In this document: positions 25,929-35,700 of the stretch, in pieces
Layout: each line of letters starts with the position of its first letter
Position numbering within the stretch: position 1 is the stretch's first letter
NCBI GenBank assembly: GCA_035378955.1
Contig: DAOSUS010000025.1
Span: 1 to 41,580, forward strand
DNA from: Candidatus Hydrogenedens sp.
Lineage (GTDB): Bacteria; Hydrogenedentota; Hydrogenedentia; Hydrogenedentales; Hydrogenedentaceae
Direction of reading: 5' to 3'
DNA length: 41,580 nt
Notes under the pieces: model-generated
What the model saw: only the letters and a program-made list of their open reading frames with translations
Database searches by the model: none
Told to the model about the DNA's origin: nothing
Made by a program: the position numbers and the translations under genes

Positions 25929-26831
25929 ATGACTTCGATACTTGAATTACCTGTTGATGAATACATGTTGCCAGGCAACCGTTCCTGTGCGGGATGCGGT
26001 CTTGGAATAGGTTTGCGATATATTTTAAAGGCATTAGAAGGCAAATGCGTTATGACTGTTCCTGCTTCCTGTCTTACGGTATTAGGGGGAATGTACCCTG
26101 TTTCTTCCGTTACGGTACCCTGGATTAATTCCGTTTTCCCGGGCACAGCGGCTATGGCATCAGGTGTCGTAGCAGGATTAAAAGCCTTAAAAAAGGAAGA
26201 TATTACCGTATTAGCAATGGCTGGAGATGGTGGAACTTATGATATTGGTATTCAGGCTCTCAGTGGTGCAGCTGAAAGAAATGCCAACTTTTTATTTATC
26301 TGCTACGATAATGAAGCATACATGAATACAGGGACACAGCGGTCAGGTGCCACTCCTAAAGGAGTTAAAACGACAACAACTCCTATAATTGGGAAAATGC
26401 ATAGTCCTAAAGATATGGGACAAATTATGGAGGCACATCATATTCCTTATGTAGCAACGACATGTGTATCTTACCCCACAGACTTATATGACAAAGTAAA
26501 AAAAGCAAGGGGGATATATGGATTAAGATATATTCATCTCTGCGTTCCCTGTCCCTCTGGCTGGCAATATGACCCTCAAAATACGGTAACAATTGGACAA
26601 CTGGCTGTAGAAACAGGGGCGGTTGTTCTGTATGAAATTGAAAACGGGATATTTCGCTTGACAGGACGAAGTAGACGACTTGCTAAAGATGGCAAATTAA
26701 AACCCCTTACAGAATACTTATCTGCTCAAAAACGATTTGGAAATATCAATTCTGATGTATTAGAGGAATTACAGGAATATATCAACAAACGATGGGAAGA
26801 ATTTATAGCAAAAGATAAAACGCTTTGTTGA
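25929..26831 (+). CDS. porB: Pyruvate:ferredoxin oxidoreductase, beta (TPP-binding) subunit
   Basis: A 300-residue TPP-binding subunit. CAGCG near residues 20-24 and two later cysteines (VPASC near 56 and VPCPSG near 215) fit the four ligands of its Fe-S cluster. The TPP/Mg motif is MAGDGGTYDIGIQALSGAAE, continuing to CYDNEAYMNTGTQRSGATP, a signature of pyruvate rather than oxoglutarate enzymes. With PorGDA it oxidises pyruvate to acetyl-CoA and CO2, reducing ferredoxin, or runs in reverse when ferredoxin is very reduced. AGGAAA precedes the ATG. It ends four bases from the oppositely oriented maturase gene, with no terminator hairpin visible between them. Confidence 0.95.
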   Translation: MTSILELPVDEYMLPGNRSCAGCGLGIGLRYILKALEGKCVMTVPASCLTVLGGMYPVSSVTVPWINSVFPGTAAMASGVVAGLKALKKEDITVLAMAGDGGTYDIGIQALSGAAERNANFLFICYDNEAYMNTGTQRSGATPKGVKTTTTPIIGKMHSPKDMGQIMEAHHIPYVATTCVSYPTDLYDKVKKARGIYGLRYIHLCVPCPSGWQYDPQNTVTIGQLAVETGAVVLYEIENGIFRLTGRSRRLAKDGKLKPLTEYLSAQKRFGNINSDVLEELQEYINKRWEEFIAKDKTLC

Positions 26832-26835
26832 ATAA

Positions 26836-28134
26836 TTATATCTCTCTATTCGCTCCACAACACTTTTTAAATTTCTTTCCACTCCCACATGGGCATAAAT
26901 CATTAGGGTTAATATTAGAAATGGAATTTGTTTTTTGTTTGCCACGAATCTCATTCATAATATTTGCGGGTGCCTGACCTTTACGAAGTTGATTTGCCAT
27001 ATATTGCATATAGGGTTCTGTATGCTTGAAGAAATTAAAATATCCTTTGCATAGATAGTTTTGCTTTGTCACCTCACCTGGAATTTTTATAAAACGATGT
27101 TTTGGACAAGCTCCATTACATAAAAAAAGATACTTGCACCTTCGACATTTATTCGTTAAATTTGATTTCTCACGGGCAAAATTATCCTGAAATTCTGAAT
27201 TTATCATCTCTGATAATGATGTTTCCAATATATTCCCAAGACGATATTCGGGATATACAAAATGGTCACAGGAATATACATCCCCATTCGATTCTAAAAT
27301 AACAGCTTTGCCGCAATTTTTACTATGAATACATAAAGGAGGTTCGATACCCATCCACCCTGCAAGGGTCATATCAAACATCTGCACAAATATTTTTCCA
27401 ACATCCTGCCTTACCCATTCATCAAAAATGGCATTCAGGAAATATCCCCATTGTTCTGGTAATATTGACCAATTGGTTATTTCTGCTTCCTCATCACCCG
27501 GGTGTACCAATTTTAATCCATCAGAACGACTGTCTCCCATTCTTTCTACAATAGGGATAAATTGCAAAAACTGACTTCCAATAGATTTCAAAAATTGATA
27601 TATTTCTTTTCCTTTCATCCAGTTTTTTCGATGAACACAAGTAAGTGTATTAAATTCTACTTTCTCTTCCTTTAATAGTTGAACTACCTGTATCACTTTC
27701 TCAAATGTTCCCACTCCATTACTATCTACCCGAAATTGATTATTAATTTCTTCCGGTCCGTCAATAGAAATACCTACTAAAAAACGATTGCTCTTTAAGA
27801 AATTTGCCCAGTCTTTATCTAATAATATTCCATTGGTTTGTAATGTATTCAATATTTTTTTAGAGCCTTTATATTTTTCCTGCAATTCAACAACTTTTAC
27901 AAAGAATGGAAGTCCTACTAATGTGGGTTCTCCTCCTTGCCATCCAAAAATAACTTCTTCTGCGGGGTTGCTTTTAATATAATCCTCAATATAACGATTC
28001 AGTATTTCATCCGACATTATTTTTTGCTTTTTGAAAATATTTTTCTTTTCGTAATAAAAGCAATAGATACATCTTAGATTACAAGCAGAACTTGCAGGTT
28101 TTGCCATTACATGAAAAGGAATTGTTTTATCCAT
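26836..28134 (-). CDS. Anaerobic sulfatase-maturase-like radical SAM protein with C-terminal SEC-C motif
   Basis: A 432-residue radical SAM/SPASM enzyme. The SAM cluster is C18-x3-C22-x2-C25 (CNLRCIYC), followed by FGWQGGEPTL and VGISIDGP. The SPASM part has CIHSKNCGKAVILESNGDVYS-type cysteines and CRRCKYLFLCNGACPKHRF for two auxiliary clusters. This matches anaerobic sulfatase-maturing enzymes, which convert a Cys or Ser in a sulfatase to formylglycine. The last 19 residues form a SEC-C zinc motif, CPCGSGKKFKKCCG (414-427), as at the end of SecA. No sulfatase gene is present in the window. It is divergent from the double-ACT gene over 86 bases. Confidence 0.9.
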   Translation of the reverse strand: MDKTIPFHVMAKPASSACNLRCIYCFYYEKKNIFKKQKIMSDEILNRYIEDYIKSNPAEEVIFGWQGGEPTLVGLPFFVKVVELQEKYKGSKKILNTLQTNGILLDKDWANFLKSNRFLVGISIDGPEEINNQFRVDSNGVGTFEKVIQVVQLLKEEKVEFNTLTCVHRKNWMKGKEIYQFLKSIGSQFLQFIPIVERMGDSRSDGLKLVHPGDEEAEITNWSILPEQWGYFLNAIFDEWVRQDVGKIFVQMFDMTLAGWMGIEPPLCIHSKNCGKAVILESNGDVYSCDHFVYPEYRLGNILETSLSEMINSEFQDNFAREKSNLTNKCRRCKYLFLCNGACPKHRFIKIPGEVTKQNYLCKGYFNFFKHTEPYMQYMANQLRKGQAPANIMNEIRGKQKTNSISNINPNDLCPCGSGKKFKKCCGANREI

Positions 28135-28220
28135 AAAATTTGTAATTTTTGATATTATATTGTTAACTTTGTTATATGATTATAAACACTACGAAACCTT
28201 AATTATAAAGGAGATAAGTT

Positions 28221-28646
28221 ATGGGATATGAAATTAAAAAGGTAGATGTTTGGTCTGTAGAAATATTAGACCAGCCCGGTGGCTTAAGTAATGTACTTCA
28301 GCCTCTTGTGGAAGTCGGAGCTAATCTTAACTTTTTATTAGCCCGCAGAACCTCTTCGGGTAAAGGAGTTGCATTTTTATGTCCGTTAGAAGGGACAGCT
28401 GTTATTAAAAAAGCAAAGTTGTTAGGTTTTCAAAAAAATAAAGATATTTCGGTATTAAAAATAACAGGACCAGATAAAGTAGGTTTGGGTTTACTGCTGG
28501 TAAAGACACTTGCATCGGCAGGGATTAATATCCGTGGTATATCTGCTTCTTCTATCGGTAAAAATTGCAGTATATGGATTTCTTTTGATAACAGCAAAGA
28601 TTCAAATAAAGCACTGAAATTAATCCAAAAGATTCTGTCAAAATAG
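28221..28646 (+). CDS. Tandem ACT-domain protein
   Basis: A 141-residue protein made almost entirely of two ACT-like domains: about residues 8-70 (VDVWSVEILDQPGGLSNVLQ, GANLNFLLARR) and 74-140 (SVLKITGPDKVGLGLLLVKT, AGINIRGISASSI). ACT domains bind amino acids and regulate biosynthetic enzymes. There is no catalytic or DNA-binding domain. AAGGAG lies ahead of the ATG. The next gene on the same strand, 88 bases away, is a cystathionine gamma-synthase-like enzyme, which would fit an amino-acid-sensing role, but any partnership is inference. Confidence 0.85.
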   Translation: MGYEIKKVDVWSVEILDQPGGLSNVLQPLVEVGANLNFLLARRTSSGKGVAFLCPLEGTAVIKKAKLLGFQKNKDISVLKITGPDKVGLGLLLVKTLASAGINIRGISASSIGKNCSIWISFDNSKDSNKALKLIQKILSK

Positions 28647-28734
28647 TAAATCTGAAATACAAATTTCCTTTTTTATTTATAGAGAGGGGTTGTTTTAAAA
28701 TATCTACATTCCCTTCTAATTTTGGAGTTTTTTT

Positions 28735-29967
28735 ATGAGTAAAAAGAAAACAAAAGTCTTGAATGATAATACAATATTTCATTCTGATACTCTCGGTATG
28801 TCAACCCAGTCTGTACATGCAGGAGAAGACCGTACCCGTTATGCAGACTCAATAACCACTCCTATTGTTCAAACCAGCACCTATGTGTTTAAAAATTCGA
28901 AAGAAATCGAAGATTATACGAAACACGGAAAAACACGATTTGAATATGGAAGGTATGGGAATCCAACTGAATTAGTAGCAGAACGAAGACTTTCTGCATT
29001 AGAAGGTGCTGAAGATTGTCTTGTCTTCGGTTCTGGCATGAGTGCCATTACCACAACAATTCTTGCTCTTGTTCGTAGTAATGACCATATCGTTATTACA
29101 GATGATGCCTATAAAAAAACATTGGAGTTTTGTAGTTCCTATCTTCTACGATTTGGAGTTGAATGCACCATAGTCCCCTTTGGTGATTATGATGCTCTTG
29201 AAAAAGCCATTCAACCCAATACAAAATTTATCTTTTCTGAATCCCCAACCAATCCTTATTTAAATATATTTGACCTGGAAAGACTTCACAAAATTGCAAA
29301 AAAATACGGGGTTTTAACTTTAATTGATTCTACTTTTAGCACACCTTATAATCAAAGACCTTTAGAGTTCGGTGTGGACCTTGTTTTACATAGTTGCACG
29401 AAATATCTTGCAGGGCATAATGATATATTAGCTGGAGCGGTATTAGGCCGTAGTGAATTGGTAGAAGAAGTAAGAAAACTCCATAAAGCAATGGGAGGGG
29501 TTATTGACCCGCATTGTTGTTATCTTCTTTTGAGAGGCTTGAAAACTTTTTCTTTAAGAATGGAAAGACAAAACAATACCGCTATGTTAATAGCGAGATT
29601 TTTAGAAGGTCATCCACAAATTAAAAAGGTATATTATCCAGGATTAGAAAGCCATCCACACCATCAGATAGCCAAAGCACAAATGAAAGGATTTGGCGGA
29701 GTTGTAACATTTGACATAAAAGGGAATTTAAATACTGCAAAAAAATTCATGGATTCATTACAACTATGCTATATTGCCCCGAGTTTAGGTGGTGTGGAAA
29801 CGCTCATTACTCATCCTGCCCTTGTTAGTTATTACGATTACACACGAAAAGAAAGATATGAATTAGGTATAACAGATACCTTATTCCGTCTGGCTGTAGG
29901 GATTGAAGAACCTGAGGATATTATTGCGGATATTGACCAGGCATTAAAAAAGAGTGTAAAAAAATAG
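28735..29967 (+). CDS. Trans-sulfuration PLP enzyme, cystathionine gamma-synthase-like
   Basis: A 410-residue Cys/Met-metabolism PLP enzyme. Motifs: TQSVHAGED near residues 24-32, YGRYGNPTELVAERRLSALE, GSGMSAITTTILAL, FSESPTNPYLNIFD, the PLP lysine K223 in HSCTKYLAGHNDILAGAV, and LGGVETLITHPA. The YGRYGNPT and HSCTKYLAGHND forms resemble plant-type cystathionine gamma-synthase, which joins cysteine to an activated homoserine; cystathionine beta/gamma-lyase or sulfhydrylase activity cannot be excluded from sequence alone. The leader before it contains no SAM riboswitch that I can recognise. It converges on the DUF3299 gene with a four-base gap. Confidence 0.9.
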   Translation: MSKKKTKVLNDNTIFHSDTLGMSTQSVHAGEDRTRYADSITTPIVQTSTYVFKNSKEIEDYTKHGKTRFEYGRYGNPTELVAERRLSALEGAEDCLVFGSGMSAITTTILALVRSNDHIVITDDAYKKTLEFCSSYLLRFGVECTIVPFGDYDALEKAIQPNTKFIFSESPTNPYLNIFDLERLHKIAKKYGVLTLIDSTFSTPYNQRPLEFGVDLVLHSCTKYLAGHNDILAGAVLGRSELVEEVRKLHKAMGGVIDPHCCYLLLRGLKTFSLRMERQNNTAMLIARFLEGHPQIKKVYYPGLESHPHHQIAKAQMKGFGGVVTFDIKGNLNTAKKFMDSLQLCYIAPSLGGVETLITHPALVSYYDYTRKERYELGITDTLFRLAVGIEEPEDIIADIDQALKKSVKK

Positions 29968-29971
29968 TAGT

Positions 29972-30622
29972 TTATTTGTTTGTATTTTCTGTTGTTCCCG
30001 TGGAAGATGGGGATTCCACCCCTTCTAATAACTGTTCTTGAGGGGCAGGCTGAACATGCATCATGTGTTGTGGCTGGACAGTTTTAATTGTTAGTTGCCC
30101 ACCTTCTTTCGCTGGTCCAATACGGGCATCGGTTACAATATAGAAAAACTTAACACCTTTCCCCTTTTGAAGATTTAATGTGCCATTAATAAGAACAGGT
30201 TCTCTATATAAGTTGGTCTTTTCATTTTCAGCCATTTGCACAATAACAACATCTCTCATGGGTGGAGCCTGACAAAAATAACATTCTATGGGTAATGGTA
30301 GTAGTAAGAATTCTTTTATATTACGGAATTCATTTAAAGGTACCATAAAACCAACAATATGTATATTTTGTTTATCATAAGGTAAAAGTGCTTCATCAAA
30401 AGTAGGTCCGGTTCGCATATTTCCTTTTGTCTTTTGTAATAATTTCCATGAAATTATGTCAATACCCTTTTTCTCCCTTTCCTTTTCTACCATCTGTCTC
30501 CATTTTTCACTTCGTTCTGCTAAACTGCTTCGTTCAAAAAAGTTATTCATTAAAGCAACAACAGAAATAATAAAAATAACCCCTACAAAAATAGTTAAAT
30601 CTCTTTTGGCTCTGAATCTCAT
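29972..30622 (-). CDS. DUF3299 protein, membrane-anchored
   Basis: A 216-residue protein with one N-terminal TM (about 8-26) and a DUF3299-like domain: IHIVGFMVPLNEFRNIKEFLLLPL (in part), then C114-YF-C117-QAPPMRDVVIVQM. Family members usually have a Cys followed by a proline-rich PPPP stretch at this point, so the Cys pair plus PP is a variant of that site and a candidate metal or disulfide site. The C-terminal 60 residues are Pro/Gln/Ser-rich with HMMHVQPAP. DUF3299 genes tend to sit beside FtsX-type ABC exporter genes, as here. It is the last gene of the three-gene operon. Its biochemical function is unknown. Confidence 0.82.
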   Translation of the reverse strand: MRFRAKRDLTIFVGVIFIISVVALMNNFFERSSLAERSEKWRQMVEKEREKKGIDIISWKLLQKTKGNMRTGPTFDEALLPYDKQNIHIVGFMVPLNEFRNIKEFLLLPLPIECYFCQAPPMRDVVIVQMAENEKTNLYREPVLINGTLNLQKGKGVKFFYIVTDARIGPAKEGGQLTIKTVQPQHMMHVQPAPQEQLLEGVESPSSTGTTENTNK

Positions 30623-30643
30623 ATCACTCCAAACTACTCTTTC

Positions 30644-31939
30644 TTATAGTTCCATTAAATCTCTTGCAATGTTTCGCTTATAGGCTTGCCATGCAGGGAT
30701 TATTCCTGCCAGTAAGCCGACCACTGCTACTGTTGCAAATGATGTAATATGTTCTGATGTTAATATAAAAGAAGTTATGCTTAATCCATATTTTTGGGAT
30801 AAATAATATCCTACTATATGGGATATAATTCCACTTAAAAAATAACCCGCCAGGATACCTAATACAGTAACCCAGAAAGATTCGATTAGAACAGAACCAA
30901 ATATTTCTATTCTCGATGCACCTAAGGCTCTCATTATGGCTAAATCCCGTCTTCTTTGGATAATGGCTAAATATAAACCAATCATAATTGATAATGCAGA
31001 TATTATAACAACTAAGTACCCCACAGCTAAAAGTACGGTCTTGGCTGTCCCTAAAAATTGCTCAAATAATTTTGAAATTTCTTCTACGGGGGTTGCTGCC
31101 ATCGCAACTGTGGATTCTCGAATCATTTCACGATATTGAAATCGTAATGCTGGACTTTGTAACTGGACTAAAATAGCTGTAATCATAGAATGTGGGTCTT
31201 TGCCCCATTCTTCATATTTTATATCACCTTCTCCTTTCGTATTTTGGTTGTCTTCATGTATTTCTTCATGATGTTCCCCATGAATGTCCCAGACAGAATT
31301 GACGGATGTAAAAATAGCCCTATCAAAAGGAGAATTAGAAAAATCAAATATTCCCACTACTGTATAAGGATTTTGCTCATGGTTATGTCCCCCCAACATT
31401 TCCGGTAATTTAACAAACCCATGACTACTTATAAAAGTATCTCCAACATGTAGCCCTGTCTCTCGGGCTACTAATGCCCCTAACACTGCTTCAAAGGGCT
31501 TTTCAAAAACTTTACCTTCTTTTAATTTAAATGGATGCCGCTCCTCTCCTGATATAGGGCTTATCCATTTATGCTCAAACAAACTTGCGTCTGTTCCTAC
31601 AATCCTAAATCCTTGAAAATTATCTCCAAGAGCAATCGGGTATGCGGATTGAACATATTCTTTATCATTTTTTATCTGCTCGTAAACTGTCCAGGGTATA
31701 TTTCCTGTAGGGTTGTCCATGAAATATACACTACTCAATACAAGTTGCAAAGGACTTCCTTTAGCACCTACTACTAAATCAAATGCTTGTCCTTCTTCCT
31801 CAAATCTTTTTCTCGTTTCCTCTCGAAGGGTCAAAACCGAACTGATAAGTGCAACTGCTAATGCTACAGATAAAATAGTCAGGAAAGTCGTAAATTTCCT
31901 ATTCCATAAATATCCCCATGCTATACCCCATAAAGTCAT
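30644..31939 (-). CDS. FtsX-type ABC transporter permease with histidine-rich extracytoplasmic loop
   Basis: A 431-residue permease of the MacB/LolC-FtsX type: one N-terminal TM (about 15-35), a large extracytoplasmic domain (about 40-295), and three C-terminal TMs (about 300-325, 348-372, 398-420) with IIQRRRDLAIMRALGASRIE, the standard FtsX cytoplasmic motif. The extracytoplasmic domain is rich in histidine: H164, H173, H185, H187, H220, H223, H224, H228 and H250, including GGHNHE and HGEHHEEIHED. Such clusters suggest metal contact. It overlaps the ATPase gene by four bases (ATGA) and precedes the DUF3299 gene by 21. The cargo is not known. Confidence 0.9.
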   Translation of the reverse strand: MTLWGIAWGYLWNRKFTTFLTILSVALAVALISSVLTLREETRKRFEEEGQAFDLVVGAKGSPLQLVLSSVYFMDNPTGNIPWTVYEQIKNDKEYVQSAYPIALGDNFQGFRIVGTDASLFEHKWISPISGEERHPFKLKEGKVFEKPFEAVLGALVARETGLHVGDTFISSHGFVKLPEMLGGHNHEQNPYTVVGIFDFSNSPFDRAIFTSVNSVWDIHGEHHEEIHEDNQNTKGEGDIKYEEWGKDPHSMITAILVQLQSPALRFQYREMIRESTVAMAATPVEEISKLFEQFLGTAKTVLLAVGYLVVIISALSIMIGLYLAIIQRRRDLAIMRALGASRIEIFGSVLIESFWVTVLGILAGYFLSGIISHIVGYYLSQKYGLSITSFILTSEHITSFATVAVVGLLAGIIPAWQAYKRNIARDLMEL

Positions 31940-32601
31940 ACTTCCACCTCCTCACTTACTAAATTGGAACAATCATAAATTTGAGGAAGCCTTTCAGCAA
32001 TTCCTCTATCATGGGTTACTAATAACAATGTTAACTCTTGTTCTTCACATAGTTTTAGTAATAAATCCATAACATTATTTGCTGTTTTGGGGTCAAGACT
32101 ACCTGTAGGCTCATCAGCTACAATTAATTTTTGCTTATTAGCAACAGCCCGTGCAATAGCAACTCTTTGTTGTTCACCCACACTTAATTGCGAAGGTTTG
32201 TTATTCAATCGGTTTCCCAAACCAACATAATTTAGTAAATTTTTAGCATTCTTTTTCCATTCTGATGACGGAATTGTATCGCTAAAACGCATTCCTAATA
32301 CCACATTTTGTAATGCGGTAAAAGGTGGAAGAAGGTTAAATGTCTGAAATATAAAGCCTATATTTTCACCTCGAAATTGGTCTAATTTTGATTCAGACAT
32401 AGATGATATTTCTACCCCATTTACGATAATTTTACCTCTATCTGGTCGTAATAAACCTGAGATTAAATTTAGCAATGTGCTTTTTCCACAACCACTCGGT
32501 CCCCAAAGTGCAAGTTTTGATTTGGGAGGAGCATAAAATTTTTCACAATAGAACTTTGTTTTTGGACCTAATTTTACAAAACAATCTTCTACTCTAACCA
32601 T
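31936..32601 (-). CDS. ABC transporter ATPase, LolD/MacB type
   Basis: A 221-residue ATPase that powers the permease encoded next to it. It has Walker A GPSGCGKST (34-42), the Q-loop in FIFQTFNLLPPF, signature LSVGEQQRVAIARA, Walker B LIVADEPTGSLD and the switch His in LLVTHD. SVGEQQ in place of the usual SGGQQQ is a mild variant. This type of ATPase drives mechanotransmission exporters rather than channel-type import. The N-terminus MVRVEDCFVKLGPKTKFYCE is somewhat divergent from LolD. It is the first gene of the operon, transcribed divergently from the MscS-like gene across 139 bases. Confidence 0.93.
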   Translation of the reverse strand: MVRVEDCFVKLGPKTKFYCEKFYAPPKSKLALWGPSGCGKSTLLNLISGLLRPDRGKIIVNGVEISSMSESKLDQFRGENIGFIFQTFNLLPPFTALQNVVLGMRFSDTIPSSEWKKNAKNLLNYVGLGNRLNNKPSQLSVGEQQRVAIARAVANKQKLIVADEPTGSLDPKTANNVMDLLLKLCEEQELTLLLVTHDRGIAERLPQIYDCSNLVSEEVEV

Positions 32602-32740
32602 AAAATCCTCATAAAACTTGTTTTATATAAACGGAACAAATATTTTTTGGTAATACAAATTAATACTTTATATCACGGTAATCGTTTTATTTGCAAATCA
32701 TGTTAAAATATAAATTTAAGTTATAACAAAAGGTTAATTT

Positions 32741-35700
32741 ATGAGAGTATTTTATCCAATATTTACTTTTTTCTTTCTTCTTTCTCTGTTACTAACGCTA
32801 TCCTCTTCTTATTCAGAGGAAATAGAAATAAACTCTGAAGCCATTGAAACATTGAGAGGAGAAATTCAAAAAGATACTTCTTTAGCAGATGATTTAAAAA
32901 ATTCTACTGAAAAAATATTAAACGATACAATAACATTTATACAGTCTGTAAATGATTGGAGTAAAAAATTAGAAGATTTAAATCAAGAAATAAAAAACGC
33001 TCCCGAAGAAATTAAATCCAATGAAGATTTTCTTTCTTCTCCCCCTAAAACGGAACTACCCAATACAAAAAATTTATCAATAGATGAAATTAATCAATAT
33101 TTAATTCAATCGGAAACAGAATATAAGCAAAAACAAACTGAATTTGAAAATCTTTATAAAGAATTTGAGGATAGGAATGAATATCGGAAATCTCTTTTAT
33201 CAAGAATAGGTGATATAAAAAAGCAACTTACAACATTAAAAGATACAACAATACCTTCACAAGACTCTCCTTTAATTCAAAAAGCAAAACTTTTGTTTAA
33301 CAATGCTCAAATTTTATCTTTAGAAAAAGAATTAGAATATTTAAACAAAGAATTTGATAGTTTTGAATTAAAAACAAATTTAATTTCATCAAGAATTGAG
33401 AAACTTCGCTTTGAATTAAGAGAAAAAGAAAAAACTTATAATTTTTGGAACGATGAATTCAATAATCGGAAACAGGAAGAAGTACAGAAGAATATTCGTG
33501 ATTCATTAAATCTTTTAAAGTCTTTAACAAAAACAAATTCGCTATTTACAGATGAACTTTCTAATTTAGCACAGGAAAACTTAAAATTGGCTTTAAAAGC
33601 TCGTGAATCTGATGGTATAGAGAGTAAAATATCATCTATAAGTGAAGAATATAAGAATTACAATCAAGAATATAAAAAGCAGCAAACACAATTAGATTTA
33701 TTAAAACAAAAATCTATAGCCGGGGCTTCAACATCGGGATGGGCATTTTCATTACGACAGGAGAAGTCAAAATTAACCAATCCTAAGGAGATAAAAAACT
33801 TACAAAAGAAATTCAATAATGAATTGTTATTAATTGAAAATGAATATAACGACTTGTTATCAAGAAGACTAAAAATATCTGAAATTGAAAATCAGTTGTG
33901 GAACACATTTAACCAGTACACACAGAATATCTCCGAATTTGAAAAAAAGAACATAAAAAAATCCATAGATGACTTAATAAAAACACAAAAAAATATTCTA
34001 TCCACATTAATTAGTGACTATGAAAAATATATTTCATTACTTTCTCAAGCAATAGAGACATTAAATCTATGGCTACAACATACTTATGAATTTAATAATT
34101 TTATAGATGAAAATATTATCTGGATTCGTTCACCATTTCCTCGTTTAACCTTATTAAAAGCCGAATTCAATAAATTATATGAGATATTACTTCAATTCAA
34201 TACATATCCCCATCGAGAATTAGCATATAAAGTTATTTTTATCTTTTCCATAGGGTTATTGGGACTTATCATTTTAATTTTTATAAACAATCGATTTGAG
34301 AAACAAATAGAATTTACAGCCACACAAATAAAAGTCCCTTTGAATTTTACTATCAGCAAACTAATCCGTTTTATATATCTATTTCTTATACGGATATTTT
34401 TAGTTCCGTTATGGTTCTTTTTAATTGGCATGTATTTAGATACCTTTTCATCAGGTATTGAGTTAGTCCATATACTTGCTAATGGATTAAAATTCCTGCT
34501 CTTCCCTATTGCGTTTTTTGAAATATTCTGTATTCTTATTAGGATTCCTTCTCTTTCTGAAATAATTCTCAAACCTTTAAAAAATAATCTCAGTGAATTA
34601 CGATTTAAGTTTCGCATTTCTTTTATCTGGCTAATTATTAATCTATTTGTAATTCTCATTAGTAGCCAACTCATTCCGGAGTTTATGCTTGCAGATATTG
34701 TGTTTAGAATTTCCTTTTCTTTGTTTTTATTATCATCTGCCACTATCTCTTTTTATGTTTCTTTTTTATTAAAAAACAAATATCTGCTTCCAGGCTCTAA
34801 AAACCGAATTATAAATTTTATAAGTAATTTTTTGATTGCTTTATCTATCATTTGTATTTTTCTCGTTATCTTAAATTTCGTTGGTTACAATTATGGAAGT
34901 CTTGAAATAACAAAGAAATTATTTTTTACTCTCTTCCTTATAACCATCCTGTTTATTTCATACCGATTTTCAGAGACAGTATTAAAATACTATCATTGGA
35001 AGTTTGCGTTAAATACATCTATAGTCTCTCATACGAAACTTTCACACTCTCTATCCAAGGATTCTACTTCACAAAAATCGTCTTTAGAAACAGATACAAG
35101 TGAATTTTTGTTCTATCATGTAGAAAAATTTATTCGGTATTTACTATTCATTTTATTTTTTGTTATAGCCATCTACATCTGGTCTGATATTTTCCCTGCT
35201 TTAAGTTATTTAGATAAAATTCATCTCTGGCGGGCATCCTCTGTTACGGAGGTAATTAATACTACAAATATTCAATCAGCACAAGGTAATACGGGACAGA
35301 CATTACCACCTCCTGTTGTTGAAGAATGGGTAAGCCTATTAGACCTTCTGGCTTCTCTTACTATAATTATTATTACATTTTTAATAATAAAAAATATTTC
35401 ATTTTATTTCGATTATCTACTATCCAAATACACAAAGATACAGCCTGGTGAAAGATATGCCATCACTACATTATCTAAATATATTATTTTCACAATTGGT
35501 TTATTAGTTTCTTTGGGGTTGGTTAATATTACATGGAATAAAGTCCAATGGCTGGTTGCGGGTTTAGGCATAGGTTTTGGATTTGGATTACAAGAAATTG
35601 TTGCTAATTTTGTATCGGGATTAATACTCTTATTTGAAAGGCCTCTGCGGATTGGGGATATTGTTACCATCGGAGATGTCTCGGGAAAAGTAAAATCTTT

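Noticed and set aside
28651..28672. Possible terminator: GAAAT/ATTTC hairpin followed by a T-run after the double-ACT gene
   Set aside because: The stem is only five A/T-rich pairs and too weak to call.
28647..28734. Possible SAM riboswitch before the cystathionine gamma-synthase-like gene
   Set aside because: The 88-base leader is too short and lacks the conserved SAM-I core stems.
32602..32740. Regulator site in the divergent gap between the ABC operon and the MscS gene
   Set aside because: I see only AT-rich sequence without a convincing inverted repeat or well-spaced promoter boxes.
34192..34743. A 183-codon minus-strand frame inside the MscS-like gene
   Set aside because: It is antisense to a clear membrane domain, has no family features, and its composition is that of the complement of coding sequence.
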